Below are positions 16,489-24,875 of a DNA stretch of 38,633 nt, piece after piece. Position numbers and translations under genes: made by a program. The notes beneath the pieces were generated by a model. That model was not told where the DNA came from. It was given only the letters and a program-made list of their open reading frames with translations, and ran no database searches. The number at the start of each line of letters is the position of its first letter. Position 1 is the stretch's first letter. Source of the DNA: JAYZDF01 sp036337945 (GTDB lineage: Bacteria > Myxococcota > Kuafuiibacteriia > Kuafuiibacteriales > Kuafuiibacteriaceae); contig JAYZDF010000103.1 of the NCBI GenBank assembly GCA_036337945.1, forward strand, positions 1 through 38,633, written 5' to 3'.

Positions 16489-16549
16489 TTGCCCTGAGCC
16501 TACCTTGTGTGCGTTGTCAGTCAAGCCAGGTCTCGCTAGGCTGTCCACA

Positions 16550-17152
16550 ATGACTAAAATCTTTGGCCTCACCGGTGGAATCGGCTCGGGGAAATCCACC
16601 GTTGCTGGGATTTTCCAAGAAATGGGCGCTGAGATCGTTGACGCAGACCAACTCGCAAGGCTCGCGGTAGCTCCCGGTAGCTTCGGCCTTGCCCGGATCA
16701 TCGAGACATTCGGGAGCGAAATTATCTTAGAAGATGGCACCCTGGATCGTCCAGCGTTGGGCAAACTCGTCTTTTCTGATGCCTCAAAACGCCAGCAGCT
16801 CAACGCGATCGTACATCCAGAAGTTCAACGTCTCGCCCAGGAGGCTTTTCAACGCCTAATCGATAAAAAAGTAAGTGTTGTGTTGTATGACGTGCCTCTT
16901 TTGTACGAGAGCAAGCTTGAGTCACTTTTCTTAGCCGTCGTTGTCGTCTATGTCCCTCCAGAATTACAAATCCAACGGGTTATGAAACGAGATCATTTAG
17001 AGAAGCACGAAGTAGAACAGCGATTAGCTGCTCAAATGAGCCTGGACTTGAAGGCAGAAAAAGCTGATTACCTCATTGATAACTCCCACACTCTTGAGGA
17101 GACCCGGTCACAAGTCCGAAAAGTCTGGGATAACTGGAAGAGCGAGGAGTAA
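16550..17152 (+). CDS. coaE: Dephospho-CoA kinase
   Basis: CoaE phosphorylates the 3'-hydroxyl of dephospho-CoA, the last step of coenzyme A synthesis. The 200-residue protein has the P-loop GLTGGIGSGKST near the start, the DADQLAR substrate segment and DVPLLYES, all typical of the family. I chose the ATG at 16550 because it places the P-loop at the family's usual position; an in-frame GTG at 16505 adds 15 residues with no family support. The SDR gene follows after 8 bases. Confidence 0.93.
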   Translation: MTKIFGLTGGIGSGKSTVAGIFQEMGAEIVDADQLARLAVAPGSFGLARIIETFGSEIILEDGTLDRPALGKLVFSDASKRQQLNAIVHPEVQRLAQEAFQRLIDKKVSVVLYDVPLLYESKLESLFLAVVVVYVPPELQIQRVMKRDHLEKHEVEQRLAAQMSLDLKAEKADYLIDNSHTLEETRSQVRKVWDNWKSEE

Positions 17153-17160
17153 CTAGGATC

Positions 17161-18246
17161 ATGAGCTACCAAAGGAACATGCTTCTGACTGGATTTCCGG
17201 GATTTTTGGGGCGGCGTATCATTCAAAAAATGCTCTCCGCGGATACTGATTTACAGGCGACATTACTCGTCGAATCAAGCCAGCGTGCCAGAGCCGCCGC
17301 AGTGATCGATGAGATTAGCGAGATGCGGCCGGGGCTAAACATTCCGAAGCGTGTTCGAATCATCGAGGGTGATATCACATCCATGGATTTGGGCATGTCT
17401 GGACCCGAGTATGAGTCAGTCGTTGCGAGTACAACCGAGATATATCACCTCGCTGCTATTCATGAGTTACGTATCCAGAAGAATCTCGCTGAACAAGTCA
17501 ATGTATTCGGAACAAAGAATATATTGTCTTTCGCTCGTACCGTCGCATCGCTAGAACGCTTCGTGTATTTCTCGAGTGCGTACGTCTCCGGCGATCGGGA
17601 AGGTGTAATTCTGGAAGAGGAATTGGAGTCAGGGCAAGGCTTCCGGAATATCTATGAAGCAACCAAACACAGAGCTGAGGTGTTGGTTCGCAGGGCAAGT
17701 TATGACCTTCCTGTCACAATCGTCCGGCCCGCGGGCGTTGTGGGTGATTCCCAGACGGGAGAAATTGATCGCTATGATGAGATTTATCATTTAGGCCTTT
17801 TACTCGCTACAGGAGGTACACGTGTTCCACTTTCGGGCTCGGGACGTGCTCCCTTAAATTTGGTTCCCGTGGATTACGTTATCGATGCCCTTCACGTCAT
17901 TGTGAATCGCCCCGAAACCGTCGGCAAGACCTTCCATTTGTGTGATCCGAATCCCTTGTCCGTGCGTGGCGTTTACGATGCAGTCGCGGAAGAATTCGGG
18001 AACACTATTTCAAAGTACTCTGTCTCTCCTAGCCTTACAAAAGCTTTACTTCGCATACCCGGAGTGGAGCGTTTCGCGCCCAAAAGTCGAGAAATCATCG
18101 ATTACCTAAATCATATGGCATTTTATCACTCTGGAAACACGGCCGACGCGCTTGAGGGAACGGGAATCAGATGCCCGCGTTTTGAGTCGTACGTCGGAAA
18201 TCTTGTGGAATTCGTGCGTGAAAAACAGGAACAAAGCACAACCTAA
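17161..18246 (+). CDS. Extended short-chain dehydrogenase / NAD(P)-dependent epimerase-like protein
   Basis: The 361-residue protein has an N-terminal Rossmann motif TGFPGFLG (10-17), the second-strand EGDIT turn, YHLAA, and a catalytic triad of Ser138/Ser139 (YFSSAY), Tyr165 and Lys169 (YEATK). The C-terminal part carries the extended-SDR substrate domain with RPAGVVGDS. The overall shape is close to the thioester-reductase/male-sterility NAD-binding_4 type, so the substrate could be an acyl thioester or a sterol/sugar. No carrier-protein domain is present and the substrate cannot be assigned. It follows coaE after 8 bases. Its stop overlaps the convergent rhomboid stop by 4 bases. Confidence 0.85.
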   Translation: MSYQRNMLLTGFPGFLGRRIIQKMLSADTDLQATLLVESSQRARAAAVIDEISEMRPGLNIPKRVRIIEGDITSMDLGMSGPEYESVVASTTEIYHLAAIHELRIQKNLAEQVNVFGTKNILSFARTVASLERFVYFSSAYVSGDREGVILEEELESGQGFRNIYEATKHRAEVLVRRASYDLPVTIVRPAGVVGDSQTGEIDRYDEIYHLGLLLATGGTRVPLSGSGRAPLNLVPVDYVIDALHVIVNRPETVGKTFHLCDPNPLSVRGVYDAVAEEFGNTISKYSVSPSLTKALLRIPGVERFAPKSREIIDYLNHMAFYHSGNTADALEGTGIRCPRFESYVGNLVEFVREKQEQSTT

Positions 18247-18932
18247 GTGACTTGTCTTTTACGCTTTCTACGAACAACTATCGCCGTTACCAATCCAAGA
18301 GAAAATCCACCGATATGTGCGAACCAGGCAATGTCAGTTTGGTACGTTCCGTCGGTCACGAGAAGAAAGCCGTTTAGGAACTGCTGTAAACACCAAACGC
18401 CGATAAAAGCAGATGCATGAACTTCGATGAACATGAGAACAACTAACGCAGGGAACAGAGTGAGCACACGAGCTCTTGGAAAAGTAGTGATATAGAACCC
18501 AAGGACACCCGCTATTCCGCCCGACGCGCCGATGATCGGCCGTGAACTACTCGGCTCAAAGGCGAACTGGGCGAGATTGCCCGCAATACAGCAGACCATG
18601 AAAAACAAAATATATCGTGTATGCCCAAGAGCATCATCCACGTTGTCACCAAAGACTCTCAGGTAAAGTAGATTCCCGGCAATATGGGCCCAGCCTGCGT
18701 GAAAGAATGGCGATAAAAGAAGTGCAATACCTAGACTAGATGCATCTTCAAAGGTCCAGAGTTCAAACAAACCAGTCAGGTTACCCGGTATAAATCCGTA
18801 TTTATCTAAGAGAACAGAACTATCCTTGGCTGCGCTAAGTTGGACAATAAATATACAAATACACAGAAGGATGAGTGCATAATTTCCCCAGGGCGTCCGG
18901 ACCCGAGGATTGATGTCACGTATCGGGATCAG
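18243..18932 (-). CDS. Rhomboid-family intramembrane serine protease, probable CTG start
   Basis: The frame contains the rhomboid active site: Ser137 in GASGG and His206 in FAHIGG, plus the HAGWAHIAGN segment before it, so activity is expected. Rhomboids of this type begin MIPIRD-xNP. The frame here reads L-IPIRDINPRVRTP, where the Leu is a CTG at 18932-18930 exactly at the expected Met. No ATG, GTG or TTG occurs in frame between the upstream stop (18956-18954) and a TTG at 18770, and starting there would remove the conserved N-terminus and the first membrane helix. I therefore place the start at CTG (229 residues). AGGAGG lies at 18956-18951, 18 bases upstream, somewhat far. It diverges from the barrel gene. 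Confidence 0.75.
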   Translation of the reverse strand: MIPIRDINPRVRTPWGNYALILLCICIFIVQLSAAKDSSVLLDKYGFIPGNLTGLFELWTFEDASSLGIALLLSPFFHAGWAHIAGNLLYLRVFGDNVDDALGHTRYILFFMVCCIAGNLAQFAFEPSSSRPIIGASGGIAGVLGFYITTFPRARVLTLFPALVVLMFIEVHASAFIGVWCLQQFLNGFLLVTDGTYQTDIAWFAHIGGFSLGLVTAIVVRRKRKRQVT

Positions 18933-18950
18933 GGCCTGTTCTCTAACACC

Positions 18951-18956
18951 CTCCTA
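18951..18956 (-). promoter_or_regulatory. Shine-Dalgarno-like AGGAGG upstream of the rhomboid gene
   Basis: On the minus strand the bases read AGGAGG. It is the best ribosome-binding match near the rhomboid N-terminus and overlaps the in-frame TAG stop that bounds the frame. It lies 18 bases before the CTG at 18932. It supports initiation close to the family-conserved N-terminus rather than at the TTG 162 bases further in, although the spacing is longer than usual. Confidence 0.35.
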
Positions 18957-19012
18957 AGAGATGTTCAACCAAAGCCCTAGCACCCGGACACGCTTCAGTA
19001 TATAACTCCTGA

Positions 19013-20533
19013 GTGGCTCTTGTTCACCGAATAGCACCTCTCGCGCTGTTTTGCGCAGTCGTGCCGAACGCGAGCGCCGCTCCCGGGTATTCGCTTTCCT
19101 CGCGCACTGTTTTTCACGCCTATCAGCTACGTTTGTTCGATCCGCAAGAAGCGAGAACATTTCGTAGCCTCAACCGGTTTTACCAAATTCTCGATGGGCG
19201 AGTCTACGGCATAGGCCCAAACGAAAATATTCGAACGGTAGTATCTCTGCGGTACACACATGATTTCGGAACTTCATACCCTAGGTCGGGCTTCGACCCA
19301 TCACAACTTGGGCCAAGCGACGAAACATTAGATTTTCAAATCGACTATATGTACCTTGATTGGAGAAATGTCATAACGGGTCTGCTCGACCTGAGGTTCG
19401 GCCGCCAGCTGATTCTTGATGAACTCGACTGGTACAGCCTAGACGGGCTAAAGGCGACCGCTCGCTTTGGTCAATCTGGTCAAAAGCATCGGTTTGAACT
19501 CTATGCCGGACGAGCTGTCCCATTTGGCGCGTTCCTCAGCTCAGACCCCTACATCAATGACGGCATCGAACTATCCGATGGACCAAGCTTCGCCATTGGA
19601 GGCGCCTATAGCGGTGAGGTCGGGCAAGACTTGAGCTTCGCCCTAGCCTATCGTCATGAACTACGCTTACGTTCAGACCCAATTGAGGTGCTTGGTGTTC
19701 CCGCGGACCAGCCAGAAGCGATGGAAATCTCCGATGCGAGTGCGGGGAAGATTGGCCTCCAAGAAGTTCTTCTCGCCGGGTCTGTGGGCTATGTGATCCG
19801 GCCTGTCGATATCGACCTTTACGCTCGAGGCACCTGGAATTTCTTATTTCAAACCTTAGACCAAGCTCGTGCAGGCCTCGCTTATAATCCAAGTCGTTAC
19901 CTTCACTGGGCCGCTGAGTATTTCCGTGTTTTTCCACGATTTGCTGGTGATTCTATTTTTAATATTTTCAATATCTTTCCGTACGATCGCATTAGAACGG
20001 AGTTTGATTGGCAACTCACGGAATCTCTTCGCATTGAAGCAGGCTACTTCCTTCAGCATATGTATGGTGGTCCCACGGTCGCAGGCTATACTCTTAACCC
20101 CGACAATCCTTATGAGCCGGCTGATTCTTTCTTAGGTAGTTCGCGAAGTCACGGACCGAGCGGAGGTATTCGTTTCGAAAGACCGAGATGGGGACTCGGT
20201 GCATACGGTGAAGCTGCAACAAATGTGGGCGGGAATATTGCTTACGGTGGAAACTTCCGCCGGGCTGAAGTTTTTGGGCACCTCAATTTACTCGGTGAAA
20301 ATACTTTGCGTACGACGCTCAGGGCTGCCTTTACAGGCTTTCAAAATGACTGGTTCGAACGCGCAGACTACGGCGAAGTGCAAGATGAGGAGCGAAGCTA
20401 TAGTCTGGATGCCGGTGTTTGGTGGAAGGTCTATAACCACGTCTTTTTTCGAGGAAACATTATCAAAAATTTCAGTTCTTATTTAGAAGGGAGTTATCGC
20501 GTGTTTAGCTCTGTAGAGGTTCGCTACCAATGA
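19013..20533 (+). CDS. Outer-membrane beta-barrel protein, candidate porin of a porin-cytochrome complex
   Basis: The 506-residue protein starts at GTG directly after an in-frame TGA. It has a signal peptide with cleavage near ASA-AP (about residue 22). The rest is made of alternating-residue beta strands with aromatic girdles (for example WAAEYFRVFPRF, VWWKVYNHVFF) and it ends in VEVRYQ, a beta-strand ending close to a barrel closure signature. There is no Cys or haem motif in the mature protein. Its stop overlaps the start of the 13-haem cytochrome (ATGA), which is the arrangement seen in porin-cytochrome conduits such as MtrAB/Pcc. The fold is inferred from composition, and no named family is assigned. 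Confidence 0.75.
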   Translation: MALVHRIAPLALFCAVVPNASAAPGYSLSSRTVFHAYQLRLFDPQEARTFRSLNRFYQILDGRVYGIGPNENIRTVVSLRYTHDFGTSYPRSGFDPSQLGPSDETLDFQIDYMYLDWRNVITGLLDLRFGRQLILDELDWYSLDGLKATARFGQSGQKHRFELYAGRAVPFGAFLSSDPYINDGIELSDGPSFAIGGAYSGEVGQDLSFALAYRHELRLRSDPIEVLGVPADQPEAMEISDASAGKIGLQEVLLAGSVGYVIRPVDIDLYARGTWNFLFQTLDQARAGLAYNPSRYLHWAAEYFRVFPRFAGDSIFNIFNIFPYDRIRTEFDWQLTESLRIEAGYFLQHMYGGPTVAGYTLNPDNPYEPADSFLGSSRSHGPSGGIRFERPRWGLGAYGEAATNVGGNIAYGGNFRRAEVFGHLNLLGENTLRTTLRAAFTGFQNDWFERADYGEVQDEERSYSLDAGVWWKVYNHVFFRGNIIKNFSSYLEGSYRVFSSVEVRYQ

Positions 20534-21777
20534 TTCGTACGAGGACCCTATTCGCTCTTACTTTGCTCGGCGCGACCGGATTATGCGGTGCAGTCATTTT
20601 TGAGGGCGGACCAGATACAGTTATTTTCCCGCGACAGACGATTCCGTTGTTCTTCAACCATGACTATCATGTTCGAGTTCCTGACGAGGCGAAGAAAACC
20701 ACGGGCGAAGGCCTGGACTGCGACTTTTGCCATGAAAACATAGCTGAGTCACAGCGCTCTTCTGACCGCGACATACCTGGTCACGACGGTTGCGACGGAT
20801 GTCATGAAGAATGGATAGGTGACGAAGATGAGCCCGCCGATCGAAAAGACTGCGCTAGATGCCATAAAGATATTGATCTAAGCGTCACTGGGAGTGTTGC
20901 TGCGAGCGAAGTCTCGCCTATGCACATACCTAAGCCAAACATCATCTTTTCGCACGCTGTTCATTCGAATGCGGAGTTGGACTGTCTTGCTTGTCATGCG
21001 AATGTCCCTAAGAAGACCTTGGCGACTCGAGACGATTTCCCGACGATGGACCAATGCGTAGATTGTCACATGAAGAGCGGTGCTTCGATTGAGTGCACCA
21101 CCTGTCATTACTCAGACATTTCTGGTCGAGTTGTTACTCAATATCGTGAAGGCCAACTCAAACCTAATCGACTGCACTCTTATGCAATCCATGATGCGAA
21201 CTTCCTAGACGACCATGCTGTTGCGGCTCAGCGACAGAAGTCTTACTGCGACACATGCCATAAAGAAGACTACTGTGCGAGCTGCCACAATGGTGTCGCT
21301 CGCGACGTGCGGTATCACCCCGGCGACTGGATTTCGATGCATTATATTTCAGCCAAAAAGGACGATACTCGCTGTCAAAGCTGTCACAGGGTTCAGAGCT
21401 TTTGCTTAGACTGTCATGTTCGAAGCGGGGTCGCCACGATTCAAAATGTTACGAAGACACTGACTCGCCGCACAGTTCGAGTGAACCCGGAAACCAATCG
21501 TGCCACAGGACCTCACCCTATGGGACCGGATTGGATTGAGCGAAAAAAGAGCAGAAATTTCCATGGATTCCACGCACAGCGAAATATCCGGGCGTGCGCC
21601 AGCTGCCACCAGGAGCAATACTGCTTGACCTGCCACATGTCAAAAGAGCGCAGGGGTGGAATCGGTCGAAACCCACACGGGCCGAACCCACAGCGGCTCA
21701 AAGGCAGTTTGGCCTCCAAGCAAAATGCGCGGATGTGTCTCAAATGCCATCTTCCCACCGACCCTTCTTGGCGATAA
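20530..21777 (+). CDS. Thirteen-haem periplasmic c-type cytochrome
   Basis: The 415-residue protein has a signal peptide or anchor (about 7-25) and thirteen CXXCH haem sites: 64-68, 88-92, 108-112, 152-156, 176-180, 189-193, 240-244, 249-253, 282-286, 292-296, 356-360, 365-369 and 403-407. FNHDYH and FSHAVH supply the His-rich distal ligands seen in c3/c7-type cytochromes. Several sites are close pairs (for example 240/249, 282/292, 356/365), which suggests a wire-like haem chain. It overlaps the barrel gene by ATGA, supporting a joint complex. It is a client for the Ccm system encoded upstream. Thirteen haems is more than the ten of MtrA, so it is not a direct MtrA orthologue by count. Confidence 0.88.
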   Translation: MIRTRTLFALTLLGATGLCGAVIFEGGPDTVIFPRQTIPLFFNHDYHVRVPDEAKKTTGEGLDCDFCHENIAESQRSSDRDIPGHDGCDGCHEEWIGDEDEPADRKDCARCHKDIDLSVTGSVAASEVSPMHIPKPNIIFSHAVHSNAELDCLACHANVPKKTLATRDDFPTMDQCVDCHMKSGASIECTTCHYSDISGRVVTQYREGQLKPNRLHSYAIHDANFLDDHAVAAQRQKSYCDTCHKEDYCASCHNGVARDVRYHPGDWISMHYISAKKDDTRCQSCHRVQSFCLDCHVRSGVATIQNVTKTLTRRTVRVNPETNRATGPHPMGPDWIERKKSRNFHGFHAQRNIRACASCHQEQYCLTCHMSKERRGGIGRNPHGPNPQRLKGSLASKQNARMCLKCHLPTDPSWR

Positions 21778-21832
21778 TTTCAAACGAGATAACCTCTTCC
21801 TTGGCCAGTCTTTCTTGACCAATACAGACCGC

Positions 21833-23620
21833 ATGGTCTTGATTGGGAACGTGCCTGGATCTGAAATCGACACCCGAATCGCTCAACTTCGAAAGGAAAT
21901 GAAGAAGCATAACCTAGATGCGCTCATTGTTCGGTCCAGTGACCCATACCTAAACGAATATGTGCCGCCAGAAGACTCTCTGCGTATGTGGCTCACCGGC
22001 TTCACGGGTTCTATGGGTGATGCAGTGGTCACACCCAAAGCGGCTTTCGTCGTCGTCGATGGAAGGTATTGGGTTCAAGCTGAAAAAGAAACAAAGGACA
22101 GCCATGTTAGTGTTGAAAAAGTGCCATTTGGAACCTCAATCGCTGACCAGGTTTGCGCGTTAGTTAACCAGCTTGCAAAGAGGGCCAAAAAAACATCCTT
22201 TGCTGTTGGGTTTGACTGCCAACGAAATACGCCTCTTGAAGTTGAACGCTTGAAAAAATCATTGTCCGAAAAATGTACTCTCAAGGGACTTTCAGATTCT
22301 CTTATCGAAAAGATCTATCCAGAGTCCGAACGCGGAGCATCTTCGACTGTCGCACTTCACGTTATTCCCGAGAAGAAGTTTGGAAAATCGGTCAAAGAGA
22401 AACTTTCTTTACTGAAGCCTCTTTTGAAAGAGCAGTCTTTGGAAGGCATTCTGGTTCAAAAGCTCGATACAATTGCTTACATCACAAACCTGAGAGCTTT
22501 CGAAATGCCTTTTCAAGCCACGTTTCGTAGCATCGCCCTAGTTACGAAGAACGTCGTCTATTTGTATATTCACCGAGCACATTGGGACAAGACGACTCAA
22601 AAGAGTCGACCCGGCATTCAATTTGTCGATGCCGCGGGATTCAAAGCAAAACTGGATTCTCTCGCGAAGAAGAAAGCTTCTATTGGCATTACCAAGAGCC
22701 AAAACACTGTTTGGGCAGAACAACTGTTGGAAAACAGTGGGATTCAGATCGCGACGGTGCCCGACTTGATTGCTCCGCTGAAGGCGAAAAAGAACCGGGC
22801 TGAGATGCGTGCGATGTCGAGAGCCTTTTCTCGAGCCGACAAGGTTGTTCAGCAATCCATTCATTGGTTGTGCGAAAGCGTTGTCGCCGGGGCGAAAATC
22901 ACCGAATGGGATTTCGCGCAGCATGTCGAAAAAGAATTTATGAAATCAGGTGCGAAAGGCCTTTCTTTTCGTGTCATCAGCGCTGCAGGCAAAAATGGGG
23001 CACTCATTCACTATAGTCCCAAGAATTCCACTCGCATCATCAAGCGTGGAGAACTCATGCTCCTCGATACTGGTGCGTACTTCGACGAAGCCTACGCGAC
23101 AGACCTCACCCGCACATTTTTGGTGGATTCGCCCCGTGCCAAGGCCTCGAAGGAACAGCGTTATTATTTCACGATGGTCTTGAAATCCGCCATCGCGGGA
23201 ATGTCGGCCGTGTTACCCACCGGTTTCCGAGGATACCAGCTGGACGCCATCACACGTGCGCCTCTTTGGCAGGAAGGGTTAGATTTCAAGCACGGCACTG
23301 GCCATGGCGTGGGAATCAATGTGCATGAATTTCCACCCCGAGTCGGGCCAAACGCAAGCCATCCCGTCGAAGAGGGTCACGTTTTTTCGATTGAACCCGG
23401 GGTTTATATGCCGAAGTTTGGCGGTATTCGTATTGAAAACCTTTGTACGGTTGAGAAGTTGCCCGGTCGCAAAGGTTACTCAAGGGTTAAGCCGATGACT
23501 TTCAGTCCCCTCGACCGGCGCCTGATTGAGACAAGCTTACTTTCAAAGGAAGAACGGCAGTTTTTGAAACGTTTTTCAGACGTCTATGATGAACGCAACC
23601 GAGCACGAATGCCACATTGA
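21833..23620 (+). CDS. Xaa-Pro aminopeptidase (M24B, long XPNPEP1-like form)
   Basis: I start at ATG 21833, giving 595 residues; the frame stays open upstream into the cytochrome gene but the extension has no family features. The N-terminal half contains two creatinase-like domains. The C-terminal pita-bread domain has all five metal ligands: D412 and D424 (LLDTGAYFDEAYATDLTR), H491 (GTGHGVG), E521 (SIEPGVY) and E535 (IRIENL). The enzyme cleaves the N-terminal residue before proline in the cytoplasm and needs two divalent metals. The length fits the three-domain form known from eukaryotes and many bacteria. It follows the cytochrome after 55 bases. No signal peptide is present. Confidence 0.9.
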   Translation: MVLIGNVPGSEIDTRIAQLRKEMKKHNLDALIVRSSDPYLNEYVPPEDSLRMWLTGFTGSMGDAVVTPKAAFVVVDGRYWVQAEKETKDSHVSVEKVPFGTSIADQVCALVNQLAKRAKKTSFAVGFDCQRNTPLEVERLKKSLSEKCTLKGLSDSLIEKIYPESERGASSTVALHVIPEKKFGKSVKEKLSLLKPLLKEQSLEGILVQKLDTIAYITNLRAFEMPFQATFRSIALVTKNVVYLYIHRAHWDKTTQKSRPGIQFVDAAGFKAKLDSLAKKKASIGITKSQNTVWAEQLLENSGIQIATVPDLIAPLKAKKNRAEMRAMSRAFSRADKVVQQSIHWLCESVVAGAKITEWDFAQHVEKEFMKSGAKGLSFRVISAAGKNGALIHYSPKNSTRIIKRGELMLLDTGAYFDEAYATDLTRTFLVDSPRAKASKEQRYYFTMVLKSAIAGMSAVLPTGFRGYQLDAITRAPLWQEGLDFKHGTGHGVGINVHEFPPRVGPNASHPVEEGHVFSIEPGVYMPKFGGIRIENLCTVEKLPGRKGYSRVKPMTFSPLDRRLIETSLLSKEERQFLKRFSDVYDERNRARMPH

Positions 23621-23693
23621 CCAAAAATCGTCTCATGACTGGCACTTATTGCTTGGTAGTTCGGTGTTTTCGAGGCATTGCTTTCGGTAGCAC

Positions 23694-24875
23694 ATGAGCG
23701 TCGCAGATTCATCGAGCAATAGTCGTATCCCCGGGTTTTACCGGAAATCTATTCAAGATCGCCTGAGCGGACTGTCGAAGACGGGACTGCTCTCGGATGA
23801 CTCAATATCTTATCTAAAAGACGGAGGGGTACTTTCGACGAGTGTCGCGGATCTTTTGAGTGAGAACGTCGTCAGTGTGCAAGGACTTCCCCTTTCCGTA
23901 GCCTTGAACTTCACAGTCAACGGCGTTGACCGCCTCATTCCCATGGCTGTGGAAGAGCCTTCCGTGGTCGCAGCGGCATCCTTCGCGGCAAAAATTATTA
24001 GAGCGTCTGGCGGGTTTTGCGGCGAAGCGAGTGCTTCTGTGATGACCGCACAGATTCAGCTCGATGGGGTCGATGATCCTGAAGCTGCCGCAAAACGCAT
24101 TGAAGAGCATCGAAGCTCCCTTCTCAAGGTTGGCGATGAATCCATCCCTAAAATGGTCGCTCGTGGAGGCGGGTGTACGGACCTAGAAGTCCGTGTCCTT
24201 GATCTTGCTTTGGGTCTTATTGTTGTTCATGTGTACGTCGACGTTGGAAACGCCATGGGCGCGAATATGGTGGATACCGTTGCAGAAGCAGTGGCTCCGA
24301 GTATTCACGAGCTGACGGGCGGACAACTTGGTTTGCGCATTCTCAGTAATCTGGCCACACGAAGACTCGTGAACGTAATGGCAAAAGTGACACCGGATGA
24401 GGTCGGTGGGAAAGAGCTTCTACACGCAATATACCGAGCGAGCCGGTTTGCTGAATTAGACCCATATCGAGCCGTGACTCACAACAAGGGAATCATGAAC
24501 GGAATAGACGCAGCTGCTGTAGCCCTGGGACAAGACTGGCGAGCTATTGAAGCCGGAGCCCACGGATACGCAGCCATCACCGGGCAAATTAAACCTCTTG
24601 CCGTCTGGAATATAGGCGAAGACGAATGTTTACACGGTAAGATCGAACTTCCGATGGCCGTGGCGACAGTGGGTGGCATAAAGAAGGTCCATCCAGGAGT
24701 CCAAGCTGCGTTTGAGCTTCTGAATATTTCAAGTGCTCAGGAGCTTGCCATCATTCTTGCAGCCTGCGGACTCGCGAGCAATTTAGCCGCACTAAGAGCC
24801 CTTGCTGGCGAAGGCATTCAAAAGGGCCATATGCGCCTCCACGGACGCAAGCACGCCAATGGTAACGCGCAATAA
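23694..24875 (+). CDS. mvaA: Class II hydroxymethylglutaryl-CoA reductase
   Basis: The 393-residue protein matches the Pseudomonas mevalonii-type class II enzyme. MAVEEPSVVAAAS carries the catalytic Glu (E87/E88), DVGNAMGANMVDT is the NAD-binding segment, HNKGIMNG contains catalytic Lys265, D281 lies in GQDWRAIEAG, and GHMRLHGR contains the catalytic His379. It interconverts HMG-CoA and mevalonate; a biosynthetic role in the mevalonate route is more likely here than breakdown, since menaquinone genes follow and their product needs an isoprenoid tail. No other mevalonate gene is in the window. Its 3' end overlaps menC by 17 bases. Confidence 0.93.
   Translation: MSVADSSSNSRIPGFYRKSIQDRLSGLSKTGLLSDDSISYLKDGGVLSTSVADLLSENVVSVQGLPLSVALNFTVNGVDRLIPMAVEEPSVVAAASFAAKIIRASGGFCGEASASVMTAQIQLDGVDDPEAAAKRIEEHRSSLLKVGDESIPKMVARGGGCTDLEVRVLDLALGLIVVHVYVDVGNAMGANMVDTVAEAVAPSIHELTGGQLGLRILSNLATRRLVNVMAKVTPDEVGGKELLHAIYRASRFAELDPYRAVTHNKGIMNGIDAAAVALGQDWRAIEAGAHGYAAITGQIKPLAVWNIGEDECLHGKIELPMAVATVGGIKKVHPGVQAAFELLNISSAQELAIILAACGLASNLAALRALAGEGIQKGHMRLHGRKHANGNAQ

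Noticed and set aside
16489..16803. N-terminal extension of the tetrahaem cytochrome frame
   Set aside because: It runs antisense through coaE, has no family features and would bury the signal peptide; a GTG at 16488 with a ribosome-binding match gives a clean exported cytochrome.
21656..21832. Upstream extension of the aminopeptidase P frame
   Set aside because: It overlaps the end of the 13-haem cytochrome in another frame and shows no similarity to the M24B family.
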